NCBI GenBank assembly: GCA_009760855.2
Contig: WPIO01000129.1
Span: 848,001 to 908,000 of the forward strand
Direction of reading: 5' to 3'
From: Cristatella mucedo
Lineage: Eukaryota > Bryozoa > Phylactolaemata > Cristatellidae
DNA: 60,000 nucleotides
Shown here: positions 1-10,454 of the stretch, in pieces
Numbering within the stretch: the stretch's first letter is position 1
Layout of the letters: each line of letters begins with the position of its first letter
The notes under the pieces: generated by a model
The model's database searches: none
Seen by the model: the letters and a program-made list of their open reading frames with translations, nothing else
Told to the model about the DNA's origin: nothing
Position numbers and translations under genes: made by a program

Positions 1-1243
1 TATTTGGATGGCTGAAGAAAATGTAATCAGACAATTTCTGTCCGAGCACGATCAATGGCTTTCATAATTTCAAGCCATGCCCAGTTCATGGCTGTGGCTA
101 CAGAGAATGCAATGGAGAGGCAAAGCTACAAAGAATTATCTTATAAAAACCGTATCCGGAAGTGGCCTAAGAAGCTGCCTAACCAGGCTGTTTTAAAGGT
201 TCATTTTTGAAAGGTTCACTGCAAGCTTCTTTATTTGTCGAAATTATTCAGAAGCTAATATTGCTTTGCGATACGAATCCTAGCTTGTGGTATAGAATTG
301 TTAAGCCTCTACTTCAATTAAACATTGTAATCTTCGGAACTTTGCAACCTCTCTCAGGGTGCGTGGAGCTTTTTGTGTTGAGCGTAAGCATACGACTGCA
401 ACTCGAAAATTTACGTCAAGTCACCGTAGCAGACACACTGTTGCTGACCTCCTGTCAAGCAACCACTTGCCTCCTCCGCTGACACTCAAAACTGGTCATA
501 GCCGAAGTCAGGCCAATGAGGCATTTAGTTTGCCTTTAGCCAGGAATGCTTGAGCCATCCCCAAAGGGAGCAAGAGACATGGCCCAAGGCCAGCAATTGA
601 TACAATTACAATACTAATAATAACACCATAATAATACAATTAATACGATACATTTGGTTGAAAAAATTCGGCCATTCATGCATCCAGCTTTAATTACCCC
701 GGTCTCTGTTCAGGAGATACGACGTTTGCTTTTCATGACCCAGATAGCGGGTTCGAGTTCTGCAGTGGCGGTGATAAAGCATCGGCCCACTGCGTAGTGG
801 TGATAAAGGCTCTTCTGCCGCTATATAAACGAGGCTGTTAAGTCAGCTAAGCTTTTCAAGAATTAGGACTCGATCTAACTTTTCAGCAAGCTAGCGTGCC
901 ACTAATCGAACTCGTCTAACGCTAGCGCCCTCACCCATCAGCAACGACGACACGGGTCTCCTTACGCCGGTATTCAGTTGGCTGTAAGTGGCACAGGCAA
1001 GCAAGGCTTCTTAGGGCAGGCAGCCACCTGTCGGTTCTTGGCCCGCCCCCTGCCAGCACAGCCACCCACGAGCCGGCCACAATGCTTGCTCAAGCAGGGC
1101 CGCACAGATGCGCCGACAAGCACCCTCACAAACTTCTCACCAGGCGGCACAGGGGCAGGGCAAGATGGCGACGGGGAAGACCGCCGGGAGGAAGCGGTGG
1201 GGCAAGATGCCGGGGCACAGGGCAGGCCAAGCGAGTGCAGTAC
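1..1243. other. No coding exon seen; 3'-side intron of LTV1
   Basis: This stretch lies downstream (in the minus-strand sense) of the last LTV1 exon found. None of the conserved C-terminal LTV1 segments appears on the minus strand, so the remaining exons must lie left of base 1. Bases about 600-660 are an AT-rich TAATAATA stretch like the 3' tails of the LINE/SINE copies elsewhere, in reverse orientation. A B-box-like GGGTTCGAGTTC occurs near 750, probably tRNA-SINE debris. Open frames on the plus strand at 978-1529 are shadows of the GC-rich LTV1 exon and its flank. Confidence 0.6.
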
Positions 1244-1494
1244 CTGCTCGAAGCGCTCGTCTAGCAGCTGAAGCCCCTTTGTCCGAGGCAGCACAGATGA
1301 GCTCATCGAATAGTTGGTGAATCGAGACTTGGTCTCCTCTAGGGCAAAAGGGTCGCCATGGCAGCTATCGCCATCGCATTCGTCGTCCCCAGTCAAGGTG
1401 CCTTCGCACTCCTCGTCGCTGTGGGCGCTGCCATCGTCCTCATCGTCCACATCTTCCCACTCGTCATCATCTAAGCCAGGCTCGCCAGTTGCAG
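1244..1494 (-). CDS. LTV1: LTV1 exon 6
   Basis: 251 nt ending in phase 0 at GAG CAG|gtactg. It encodes an acidic tract (LDDDEWEDVDDEDDG, SDEECEG), then ALEETKSRFTNYSMSSSVL and LLDERFEQ, the last conserved block visible. The acceptor is placed at tttcagggcag|CT because that phase fits exon 5; the upstream tttttttcag is 5 nt away but gives the wrong phase. Confidence 0.88.
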
Positions 1495-4400
1495 CTGCCC
1501 TGAAAAAAATGAGCACAGACTCACATTAACTAGCAGCATGGTATTTAGTGGCAATCACGTTACAGTGACTGGTTGGTACATTCCGGCATGCGACTACAGC
1601 AACGAACCCCATTGCAGAAAAAAGATGCTCATTGATCCACGCTTGTTTACGCAGATTGGCTTGCACATCACTGTCTTCAGATACGCTGTAGTCTAGTCCA
1701 TCAACTGGGCCATTGGCTTTCATAATGAAATCGTCGTCGAGAAAATTATCTGGGTCATCGGCATCGAAATGACCATCTAATGCTTCAACAATGTCAGGAT
1801 CCCAGTCGAGCTGCAGTCCTAAACGAACAAGAAGGGAATCTGCATTGGATGTGGGTACATACGTACTCATCATATACACACCCATGCCCCTGGGCCTAAG
1901 TCCAGAGGTAAGGTGCCTGTTCACCCATGCCCCTGGGCCTAAGTCCAGAGGTAAGGTGCCTGTTCTTCATGTTGTGAGTTCGAGGCTCAAAGCGGGTGAT
2001 CCTTAATTGCCCACTAAAAGTGGGTGGCTATAGCCACTAAGGCTCTGTTGTTGCTACAGACAAATGAAGCTGTTGAGTCAACCATTCTATTAGATCTTAA
2101 AAGTCTTAATCTTACACACTCACGTGCAGGCACATGCACGTGGTCGGCATACTAGTAGTAATTTCAAGCACAAATACCGCAGAGTTGAGCAGGCAATCGA
2201 CCACATACACGGGAGGTGCTCCAGCCATCACGACGCTTCTCAGACACTCTTGAAAGTGAGCAGCCAAAACATGCGACCAAACTTCTTACTGGCCCCAGTA
2301 CAATCACTACTTAGCAAACCAAGCACGACGGTTTGAGTCCTGGGAAGCAGAACCCGCCGATTTAAATTACTGACATTTCAAATTCGTCGGTGGCACTCAC
2401 CCATAGAAATAGTAGGTTTCCATGCCTCATCAAAAGCCCCTTCAGCCATTTAACAGACACAACAGGGGCAGTTTGCTACTCAGCAGCCACAGCGAGTGGT
2501 AGTGGTGGGGCGAGGCCAGAAAAGAACAACAAACAGGTAAGCACGACATAGCTAGCCACTGAAGTCATCATTTGTGAAGTCAGTGAGCATCAATGGTGAT
2601 CCTTTCTGGATCATACGAACGCATCTGGCAGGAAACCAGGTAGAAAACAATGATAATGCAAGAGAGTACAACGGACGCCACGCACAGCTTCCATGTATAA
2701 ATACTCTCAAATGCAAAAGTATTCAGACAGAGTCTAAATATGCTCGATTAGCGCAGCCCCCGACTTGATAAGAGCCGACATCTGCTAGCTAATCATTTTC
2801 GCCCAAGAACGAATTGCCGCAATAACGATGGAAATTCTTGGTCACATATAATTAGCAAAAAACCTTTTAATCTCTGGCTGGTTTAGGCCTGAATATGGTA
2901 TCGATAAACTACCGGTTCGTGAGCTCATGTCGGAACCATATGGCTGCACACGAGCGGGAATTGTAAAGTAAACCCATTATGCCTTGTTTATTTGCTGGGA
3001 AAAGGCTATCTGTCATGCCGAAGGTCACCGAGTTGGAAAGCTCAGTGGAAGGCAAAAGATGGCACTGCACGAGGCAGGACACTAGTAAGGTCAAATGCCA
3101 CTCTTATCAATAATGAAGAGTACAGCATACACATGTGAAACATAAGGAAGAGAGTGAATATTAGAGGAATAATATTCATATATCCCCGGAAATGCTTCTA
3201 GGTCGGGCCAGCCCTGCGCTACCTACAACTCGGTGGGAAAACGACATCCTAAAGTCGCAGGCATTAAAATGTCCATTTTCACTTGAGCATGCATAAGCTC
3301 GTGTTCCTAGGGTGCAAGCATAGTTCAGGAAGCATGATCCCGGCAAAGGCGATTGGATGAGGCCGGCCTGCATTCTCGAGTCGAAAACTGGAGGCCCCTT
3401 CTGTCTGCAAAGAATATGGTAAGTCGTTCACCGAGGGCCAAGGCTTGGATCCACTGGACATCTGAAGACTGGGGTACAGTTGCACGGGGAGATGAAAGCA
3501 AATTCATACTCTATTCGAACTGCAAAAGATGGCTTAACATGTATCAGCCACCCAAGAAAGCCTACTCCCACAAATGACTGCAGCCAACGGTCAAAGTCGG
3601 AGGGGAGGTGTCATGGTATGAGGGATGTTTCAGCAGAAATGGCGCCACAGTACTGCATCGAAAACGAGGCACCATGACCAAGACGTTTGCTTATGTAATG
3701 TAATGTTAGGTATCTCCATCTGTAACTCCACAAAGTCATAAAGACCACGTGGGTGTTACGCAGGAGAGTTTTGTATAGCGCACTCACAGCCTAAGCGGCT
3801 TTCGGTAGCCGACAGACTTCGTCTCACGAAACAAAGAGAAAGGGGGAAGCATAGCAGAGTCAGGAGAGCAGTTGAGGTGGTGAGTAGTATGAAAGTAGCA
3901 GCTCAGGACCGCTGAAAAGGATGAGCCATAGTCGGCAGTAGGAGAGTAGTTGTCGTTGCGTAAGAATTGTGGAAGCGAGTTCCACAGTCTGGGACCTGCA
4001 GAGCTAAAGCTTCTGTTGCCAACGGATTTGCTTAGACCTCAGAATAAAGGACTATTGTGGGCTGGATTGAAAATTTCCAAAACAACAACAAAGCAACACA
4101 CTGCTGCCAAAGATATTTTTACGGTTCGGTAACCGTCTTGTACAGGAGTTCGGTTACCGTCCTGTGATGGTTATCGACTGGCCGAGTCAGTCTGTGAACC
4201 TTAAGCCAATCGAGCATCTATGAGATGGGGGTCAAGCATCGGTAGTGGTAACTTTGTGAGCACTTGCAATGAATCAGTGGTAGCATAACGCCCGATATTT
4301 GCAAGCGTCGAATAGTTCTCTGCCTGGGGGGGGGGGGTCTGGCAGATCATTGCAAATAAGGATAGTCCAAATTAATAGTAACTACATATAAACAAAAGTC

Positions 4401-5441
4401 TTGTAGAAGGCTACTAAATCCGATGGGTCACGAGACGGTGGTGCACTTGCTTCTAATATTTCCGACAGGAGACGAATCTGAGACTGAGCACAAGGAATTA
4501 CTTCATACTGCTGTCACATGCATTATAATGAACTTGGAACAAGAACCTCAGATATAATGCAGGTGGGTGGCTATTCAACAGTGCAGGGAACTGCAGCCAG
4601 GCATATATACCCAGGCATGGGCACCAACAATTGTGCTAATATAAATGCTTTCACGTTTAATTACAACCGTGGCAAAGAATCGTACCTGTGCTGGCATGGG
4701 CCATGTTAAGCATGCCTACGTCATTCTCTTCCAGTGATGGGAGCACTTCCGCAGGTAGACGAAACTTAGAAGTCGACTACAATGAATGATGCCCCCCACT
4801 TGAGTATGAGTAAACCATCTGCCAGGTATAACAATAACACTAATAATAATAGGTCATTTATATTGCGCCGCTCTAACAGAGCGCCAGGGAAGAGCGCCAG
4901 GGAAGAGCATAGGCGCGCAGTCTTACAGGCTTCGCCTCCATCGTAAATCGCTCAACACCGGGTCCGACTTCGTTTATCTGGTCTCGGCTACGTAGGTGCT
5001 GCATGTAGTCGTAGTCATCGTCATAAAATATTCCAGCCTCGAGCAGTTGGGCTTTCCGTTGTTCAGGTTTGGAGGACTCCTGAAAATTACATCTTACAAT
5101 TGGGACACACGATCGAGCCACCCGCTGTTGCGTTCATTTCTCGTTGATGCATGAAACACTGACCCCCCCCCCTTAGAACGAACTGAGGCAGAGTGCATTT
5201 AGCTTACATTTCCAGGCATCGAACCACCGGCAGGGACGAGCACCGTCTTAGAGGCATCCTCATCGGCCTGCAAGGGATCTCGTTGGCTTCTGTGAACCAG
5301 GTGGAAGCTGATAGCGTTCTTCTTGTCGATAAACTTCCTCCTGTGTTTAGGCTACAGCGCACGCCAAAGGATTCTGCGAGCCGCCATTGACATTGTGACG
5401 ATGAGTCTAGGAGCGGCGGACAACGACACGAGACTTACCAT
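1244..5441 (-). CDS. LTV1: LTV1 homologue (40S ribosome biogenesis factor), 5' half, six exons
   Basis: LTV1 is a conserved assembly factor that rides on pre-40S particles near the beak (with ENP1 and RPS3 in yeast) and is released after casein-kinase-1 phosphorylation; this is family knowledge. Six exons read on the minus strand join in phase: 5439-5441, 5208-5351, 4927-5079, 4686-4764, 1651-1818 and 1244-1494 (798 nt, 266 codons, no stop). Diagnostic matches to human LTV1, in order: FHLVHRSQRDPLQADE, YDDDYDYMQHL, a VLPS..E.DVGMLN segment, LDWDPDIVEALDGHFDADD, DDDEWEDVDDE, and EETKSRFTNYSMSSSVL. Human LTV1 is about 475 residues, so the C-terminal 40-45% is outside the window. The neighbour is a DOCK gene in head-to-head orientation about 9 kb away, without functional link. 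Confidence 0.93.
1651..1818 (-). CDS. LTV1: LTV1 exon 5
   Basis: 168 nt; acceptor gttcgtttag joins GA to the G left by exon 4 (Gly). It encodes GLQLDWDPDIVEALDGHF, then DADDPDNFLDDDFIMKANG, matching human RLDFDPDIVAALDDDFDFDDPDNLLEDDFILQANK. The donor is placed at AATCTGC|gtaaac because its phase fits exon 6; the site is only moderately consensus-like, so the last few codons are less certain. Confidence 0.88.
1880..2060 (+). repeat. tRNA-SINE-like element with perfect 43-bp tandem duplication
   Basis: Bases 1880-1922 are repeated exactly at 1923-1965. The unit contains CTGGGCCTAAGTCCAGAGGT (A-box-like). A B-box-like GAGTTCGAGGC follows at 1975-1985. The layout resembles the head of the SINE family at 42578, 50150 and 52608. 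Only 60 bp separate it from the exon 5 acceptor of LTV1. Confidence 0.6.
3695..4085 (-). mobile_element. LINE family B (CR1/L2-like) 3' end, antisense copy
   Basis: Shares long stretches with 10455-10735 (same orientation) and, reverse-complemented, with 31250-31590 and 36640-36945: the gtgttacgcaggaga, cactcacagcc and ggctttcggta blocks occur in all. In the plus-strand copies this segment follows degenerate reverse-transcriptase C-terminal coding sequence, so it is a LINE 3' region rather than a gene. Confidence 0.65.
4686..4764 (-). CDS. LTV1: LTV1 exon 4
   Basis: 79 nt; starts in phase 0 after acceptor cttctaag and ends one base into a codon before gtacga. It encodes KFRLPAEVLPSLEENDVGML plus NMAHAST, equivalent to human LPSSVFASEFEEDVGLLNKAAP. 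Too short and split to show as a long open frame; found by looking for the missing conserved segment between exons 3 and 5. Confidence 0.85.
4927..5079 (-). CDS. LTV1: LTV1 exon 3
   Basis: 153 nt, 51 codons, phase 0 at both ends; acceptor attttcag, donor gtaaga. It encodes EQRKAQLLEAGIFYDDDYDY and MQHLRSRDQINEVGPG, matching human EQRKYGVFFDDDYDYLQHL. A 15-bp tandem repeat (gagcgccagggaaga) sits just downstream in the intron (4880-4910). Confidence 0.92.
5208..5351 (-). CDS. LTV1: LTV1 exon 2
   Basis: 144 nt, 48 codons, phase 0 at both ends. Acceptor gctgtag, donor gtaagc. It encodes the strongly conserved basic N-terminus RKFIDKKNAISFHLVHRSQ followed by an acidic stretch and VLVPAGGSMPGN. 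The conserved HLVHRSQRDPL element is the best LTV1 signature in the window. Confidence 0.92.
5439..5441 (-). CDS. LTV1: LTV1 exon 1: start codon only
   Basis: Read on the minus strand the sequence is CAGA-ATG-gtaagt: the initiator ATG is followed at once by a consensus donor. Exon 2 then begins at a gctgtag acceptor with CCT AAA CAC AGG AGG AAG, so the protein starts MPKHRRKFIDKK, closely matching the known N-terminus (human MPHRKKKPFIEKK). Reading exon 2 without this splice gives an in-frame TAG exactly where the ATG is needed, which supports the split start. The 5' UTR part of exon 1 lies at higher coordinates and its length is unknown. Confidence 0.8.
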
Positions 5442-5550
5442 TCTGAAAAAGTTGCAACAAGAGAATATCGCAGGGACGACCAAACGAAGGTAGATTAATT
5501 CCCTAAAGTAAGTGTCCACACCGAGCACGTTGACGGGAACGGGCTAAGAG

Positions 5551-5558
5551 ACTTCCGG
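5551..5558 (-). promoter_or_regulatory. ETS-family consensus site upstream of LTV1
   Basis: CCGGAAGT on the minus strand is a perfect ETS/GABP core, about 110 bp upstream of the LTV1 ATG. Such sites are frequent near transcription starts of ribosome-biogenesis genes. A pyrimidine run (CTTTTCC) sits next to it on the minus strand. The position is suggestive; the function is inferred. Confidence 0.45.
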
Positions 5559-5804
5559 CGGAAAAGGCTCTGCTGCGTCCTTGACCTTAAAGCAGATGCC
5601 GTAGCTCAGCGATGTCTGGTGGATATAGGGCGTTTGCCCAAAATATTAACAGGTAGCGTGCGCTTGAATATTTCAAATGCATAGAACTAAATTCGAGCGG
5701 TTATTATTTCCCTGGGCGAACAAGCGCAGCCGCAACGTCGTATTTCGTTGAGTAGTTAGGCTGTGCTGTCCCGGATCTGGTCGATTTTGTCGACCTCGCG
5801 TTAT

Positions 5805-5900
5805 ATGGATATTAATACTTCAGTTAAATAGCTTCCCAAGAGAACTCAATCTGTATCCTGGCGCTTTAAATATGCCGCAGGTCTCGAGTCTCTCGCTAGT
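5805..5900 (-). repeat. Degenerate SINE tail, reverse orientation
   Basis: The segment containing agagaactcaatctgtatcc, ggcgctttaaatatgc and cgcaggtctcgag resembles the reversed SINE at 50150-50285 (agagaactcaatctctatcc, ggcacttgatatatgctgcag). It is old and diverged. Confidence 0.45.
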
Positions 5901-6099
5901 GTTTTGCTGCGAGTTCGTTTCTTTGCCCGTGAAGTTGCAATGAGGTCCCGATGAGCTTCCGATTTGCGGGTTGTATACGTTCTGCCGTAAGGCGACCGTA
6001 GAAAGCTATCGTTCATTTACGGTCGTCTGTTTGGAACTCGCCAGCCGCAGTCTCTCGGTTTGGCGACTGTCTTCCTTTCTCTTTCTGCCACTGTCGGTC

Positions 6100-6760
6100 G
6101 CTCGAAGCACTTATATGGCGTTAGCCAGCCAGCCGACTGTTGCGGCTTCGGCGCCACCGAGTACTTCTAACCATGCGCTGCACCCTCGGGGGTACTCGGC
6201 GTCTCGTTTGCATATTCCGACGAAGCACTTTGATTTAGGCAAAGCGCCACAGAAGTGCGCAAGAAAGCTGCCGCCGGCTACTCTCAGCGCGAAGTGACGA
6301 GGAGTGCCAGCGGCTCGCTGAGCAGCTTCAGCCTTCAGACGGTGAGCGACTGAGACCGAGGCCGCGGCGAGCGGCTCCGCCTGCGCGCGCTCGGCGCAGC
6401 GTCGCGCGCTACCGCGCGGCGTCGGAGTGTGAATAGCGCCGTGTCGCTCACACCGCCGTGAGCGGAAGCCTCCGTGGACCCTTCGCCAGTCCGAGCGGCT
6501 CTGTGACCTCGTGGCGCTCGTGGCCGCCGCTGTTTTCGCGAGTTTAAATTGGGGCGGCCCGACCAAGGCGAACTGCTGCTGCTGCTGCCGGGCTCTATTT
6601 AAGCTGCACATCTACGCTCCAGCGAGGCCCCCAGCTCCCCCGTGCAGCTGCCTATCGCTCCCGGAAAGTCGTTGCATCGCTCCTTCCGATGCCGCGTTCG
6701 CCAAACGCTGCCGGCGAATAACGCCGCGACACAGTTACCATATTCAGCAGGACGCTTTGA
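6100..6760. promoter_or_regulatory. GC- and CpG-rich block, candidate promoter/5' UTR region
   Basis: Base composition changes sharply here: many CpG steps (6340-6560 and 6680-6760), a short GCT run near 6571-6587, and donor-like GTGAGC sites near 6340 and 6469 on the plus strand. It lies between the divergent LTV1 and DOCK genes. It could hold the promoter or a non-coding first exon of the DOCK gene. No open frame here matches a known N-terminus, and the long open frames on both strands look like products of GC bias. Confidence 0.35.
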
Positions 6761-7111
6761 AGCCGAACTACGTAGCGAATCGTCCCTTACCCTCTTTATG
6801 GGACACCATATGCTGTTAGATTTGGTTTCCCGAAGAACACTCACTTCTGATTTTTGAAGTGCCTATTTAAGCCAGCTTGTGAAAGCAGAAATTACAATGG
6901 TTTCCTGAGAATAGGTTCTCCTAGCCTGCTTGTGGCTGGTTGCTTAGTCACCGGCTGTGCTCGTGGGGGGGGGGGGCTTGTTCGTGGTGTGGGAACCCCA
7001 CGGCTCCATTTTTAGAGCACTCCACGTGTAGTGTCATGTTGCTGACTTTGCCTACATTCTACACACACTATTGGCTGCAGCTGCACGTCGTTAGACAGGC
7101 GAACTGTATGA

Positions 7112-7252
7112 AATAAAAAAATATATAATTCATTGTATTGTACCATAAGGGATGTTAGTCTCTCTTCACGCACTTAACATATGCAGCAGGGCTCGAGCTC
7201 ACGACCTCATCCGTCAAAGGCAAGTGTCTTAGCCCTGGGCCGAACTGTAAGC
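7112..7252 (-). repeat. tRNA-derived SINE, reverse orientation
   Basis: Reverse complement reads cagttcggcccagggctaag (A-box region), cctttgacggatgaggtcgt, gagctcgagccc (B-box region), catatgttaag, then an AT-rich tail. It matches the SINEs at 42578, 50150 and 52608 block for block. Confidence 0.7.
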
Positions 7253-9534
7253 TTGTGTGCATTGCACAGTCATATCACTGTTTAGTGATTAAGTGCTCTT
7301 TTGTTACACTGTCTTTGGCATGCGTGGTTGCACTAGTGCAACCTTTTTTGTATTATCTCCTCGAAGAGTAGTAGACCATTTTGCTAGAACCCAAGCCTAC
7401 GTGCAGCACTTCAGCCTTGGCATACAGCCGGTAAAGGATGATGCTACTGCCAGGAATCACTCATTGCATTCATTGCAGATATTTTTAGATTTTTGCTTGA
7501 CTGATTCCAGCATTCAGGTCATGCTTTCTGTTTAGTTATTTGCTGTTTAGCTTTGCACTTAAATAATATTTCTTATTATATATTGTACTGTTTATTATGA
7601 TGGTTGGTGATAACATATTTGTGGAACTTAAGCAGTTAGCTCATGCACTGTGCAGCTGTGTTAATCACCGGCTAATTATGTGACTAGATGCCATCTGACT
7701 AGTGTTGATATCAGGACACAAAACACTGTCCTTTATACGTGCAATTGGGAGTGCTTCCTATAACAGGTTATCCTTAAACCTCGTGGCACTATAGATTACA
7801 GATTCGATTCTTGTGTAAGAAATGACAAGGTCCTCGCCCTTCATGCCACTTAGTTCTATGGTGTTCAGCAGCTCCCAAAACCTCTGGCAGAGCCAGCAGC
7901 TTCTGCTTCGGCATGTGTCGTCATGTCGCTCTCCCACTTTTCTCTTGTACTTTTAAAGTGGGCCAGACTTCTATTTTTTTTTGGCGACAATCATGTAGTT
8001 ACAAAAAAAAAGATATGAAGGGGAATGTTCTGATCTCCTCCCCGTGGTATTGTAAGAACCTGCCTGGCCATGTCGTAGAAAATAAGCTGATAGATAACAG
8101 TGATGAAGATAAGCAGTCTCCAGCCTTCATGTTTTGTTTTGTAGATGTTTCTGTATTTTATGGCTTTGATCCCCAGATTGATATTACAGCAGTCAGTGTT
8201 AATTAGTTAATGTTTGTTAATTCGGCTTTGTTTTTCAGTGCCCCAAATGGTACCATTCATGTCATCTGCACACGTATACATTCATCAAACCATGCCATCG
8301 GCATTTATTCTAAGGGTTGCTGTCCTGTCAGCATTTGATAATCTCACAATATCTTGGCTGTAACTAGGCTGATCGTGGAATATGTGGACTATGCTTGCTT
8401 TTTAGGTCAGCTTTGACTGTTGCACTTCATATATGAGCACACTGACTCATTATTGGCTTCGTACTTGTGTGTGCTGGTCTGCTAGCTTACCGGGTTAGAG
8501 CCTTGTCACGAGTTTCTGAGGGTGTCTGAGCCTGCTGAGCTAAAATCAGAGCTCTGATCTCTGAGGCTCATCTCTCATCAAAATCAACTCTTGTCAATCG
8601 GTTATGGGCCCCCACCCTATGCCAGGCTCGAGGGAGTTAGGTGGCAAGTGCTAATTCGTGGTAGCCTTACCTCTGGACATTGCTGCTAGGAAGGGAGCTT
8701 TGAGCTAGTGCGGGTGCACGTAGACTGGGAAGCCTGCTTCATTATTGGCCCGAGAGGAAGAGTCGCCTTACGACCGGACCTGGAGAATGCCGCTGAGCTT
8801 TTCGTCTTGCTTGCATGCAGCTTGGTGCAGTTTAGCCGAGCTGAAGCCGGCAGGTGGCAGCTCGCCGATTAGAGCCAGCGAAGAAGAGCGGGACGCTGGC
8901 GGCAGCCGTAAGTAGGGATCTAGAGCTTATACGTTCTGATTCTGCACACGTTATCAATAACTAGTAGAAACATTTCCTTTCCAGCAAACGTAAAGGGCTT
9001 ATCTGGTGCCACACAAACGTTTCATTGTCAGTATTATGTTAGTTGTTATTATTATTATTATTAACATTGCTATTATTATTGTTGTTATTATTAGACTGTG
9101 AGAGTCGCGCTCCTCCTGAAGCGATGCCCAAGGCCCCTCGGAGGGGATAAATGCTAGACCACGAGAAGGCATCTGTATGGAGGGGAGAATGGACCAAGTG
9201 CCCAGCCGAACTCTTCGTTGTCTGCTTATGAGCCGCATGGTTATCTCCTGCCAATAATCGATGCTTTAGTTAGACTACAGAAACAGCCCGTGTTCATTAA
9301 TGAAACCTTTTATGGCAGCCCGATAAGCCCAGAGTGAACTTTTGTTGAGCCAATTTGCTGTCTGGCTGCTTGCCATACCCAATAGCCGGAAGCTGTGCTG
9401 GGGAGGGGCACTCGACTGGTGCTAGCAGCAGGCTCCTCCCTCGACGGCACTAGGCTAGCTGCTTGGGGGGCAAGAAAGAGCGCTGCACGTTAGCGACCTG
9501 AGTGAAGACTTGCGATAACACACGTTTCGCACGA
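7253..9534. other. No gene recognised
   Basis: Between the SINE and the LINE fragment I see no exon that matches LTV1, DOCK or another known family. A 40-codon open frame at 8787-8907 ends at a strong gtaagt donor but does not resemble a DOCK N-terminus and its phase does not fit the 14891 acceptor. An ATT-rich run occurs at 9047-9092. Confidence 0.5.
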
Positions 9535-9593
9535 TGCATTCATGGCATCGCAGCTAGATTATTGTGATTCTCTTTATTCAGCATTTCCGGTCT

Positions 9594-9668
<75 letters not shown>

Positions 9669-10352
9669 CGACTGCAACTGGTCCAAAACAAGCAGCTCGT
9701 CCGATCTTTCTTCAGTGGCATAGCCGCCTTGATCGCCCTGCTTCTGTGAGCTTAACTGGCACCCTATCAAGCATCGAATTGACTCTTCAGGATCTTTTTT
9801 TGTGGCCTACAGGTCGCTTCACTCGCTTACGTCAGCCTACCCATCAAGCGTTTCTCCAGTGTGCTCTCGCACCACTTGCTCCTCAGTATCTAGTCGGCTC
9901 ACAGTCTCTCTAAATCGATATCTTTTGGTGACCGAGCCTTTTGCTCATGGGTACGGAAAGTAGGGAATTTCAAGTCGGCTTCTGTCCTGCTGTGAATTAT
10001 CATTATTTAAGCTTTAGCTAAAGACACACCTATTCTGCTTGCATTTCCGGCATCTTTCTGAACTTGTCGTTTTTGTTCCTGTCTGCTGTGTGTGCTTACC
10101 TGTGTGTTATTCAGTGCATGTTAATAGCCACGTGTCCTACTAGATGGTGGGACTGAGTGTCTTCTGATTGATTTAGTAGCCTAAGGATGGTAATTGTGTT
10201 TCACGATATAGCATGCTTGTCTTAGCATGCTATATCGTGCAAGTCGTTAACCGTTGGTTATTGATTCTCTTGTGAGGTCTAAATCTCGTTGATCGAGATT
10301 TGGTCCTATTAAGGCAATATACAAACGGCATATTATTATTATTATTATCATT
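9535..10352 (+). mobile_element. LINE family A (L2/CR1-like) 3' fragment with internal CT microsatellite
   Basis: Open-frame remnants HAFMASQLDYCDSLYSAF and LQLVQNKQLVRSFF correspond to the conserved reverse-transcriptase C-terminus of the copy at 33560 (AFVTSRLDFCNSLLTGL, LQLVQNSAA). The residues between them are replaced by a (CT)n tract at 9595-9665. The copy ends with a diverged tail and ATTATTATTATT at about 10330-10350. Confidence 0.7.
10202..10239. repeat. Perfect 15-bp inverted repeat (hairpin)
   Basis: CACGATATAGCATGC at 10202-10216 is followed after 8 bases (ttgtctta) by its exact reverse complement at 10225-10239. No uridine run follows that would mark a Pol III terminator, and no gene is next to it. 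Confidence 0.85.
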
Positions 10353-10454
10353 AGAGGGCCGGCAGTCTTCTAAGACTAGTAGATGAACTTCGAGATGAGT
10401 TCACTAGTGGCAGGCTTGAAGGTAAACACTGAGATAGAGCAAGGAACTCATAGT

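Larger units (their letters stand above)
1819..4685. other. LTV1 intron 4 (about 2.9 kb) with repeats
   Basis: This intron separates LTV1 exons 4 and 5. It contains a tRNA-SINE-like head with a tandem duplication (1880-1965), an antisense LINE 3' end (about 3695-4085) and a short G-run near 4326-4337. I see no coding sequence in it. Confidence 0.6.

Noticed and set aside
730-790. tRNA gene (B-box-like GGGTTCGAGTTC)
   Set aside because: No cloverleaf could be drawn and no matching A box is at the right distance; probably SINE debris.
974-1243. C-terminal extension of the minus-strand frame beyond LTV1 exon 6
   Set aside because: The sequence after GAGCAG|gtactg is Pro/Cys/Arg-rich and unlike LTV1; it is read-through into the intron.
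6111-6611. 166-codon minus-strand Arg/Ala-rich frame
   Set aside because: Typical of spurious frames in CpG-rich DNA; no family resemblance.
6680-6740. AAFAKRCRR in a plus-strand frame, loosely like the DOCK N-terminal RAFAQKISR
   Set aside because: No start codon upstream in that frame, no donor after it, and the following residues do not match; most likely chance in GC-rich DNA.
8787-8907. Possible first coding exon of the DOCK gene (ATG to a gtaagt donor, 40 codons)
   Set aside because: No similarity to DOCK N-termini, and its phase 1 end does not fit the phase 0 acceptor at 14891.
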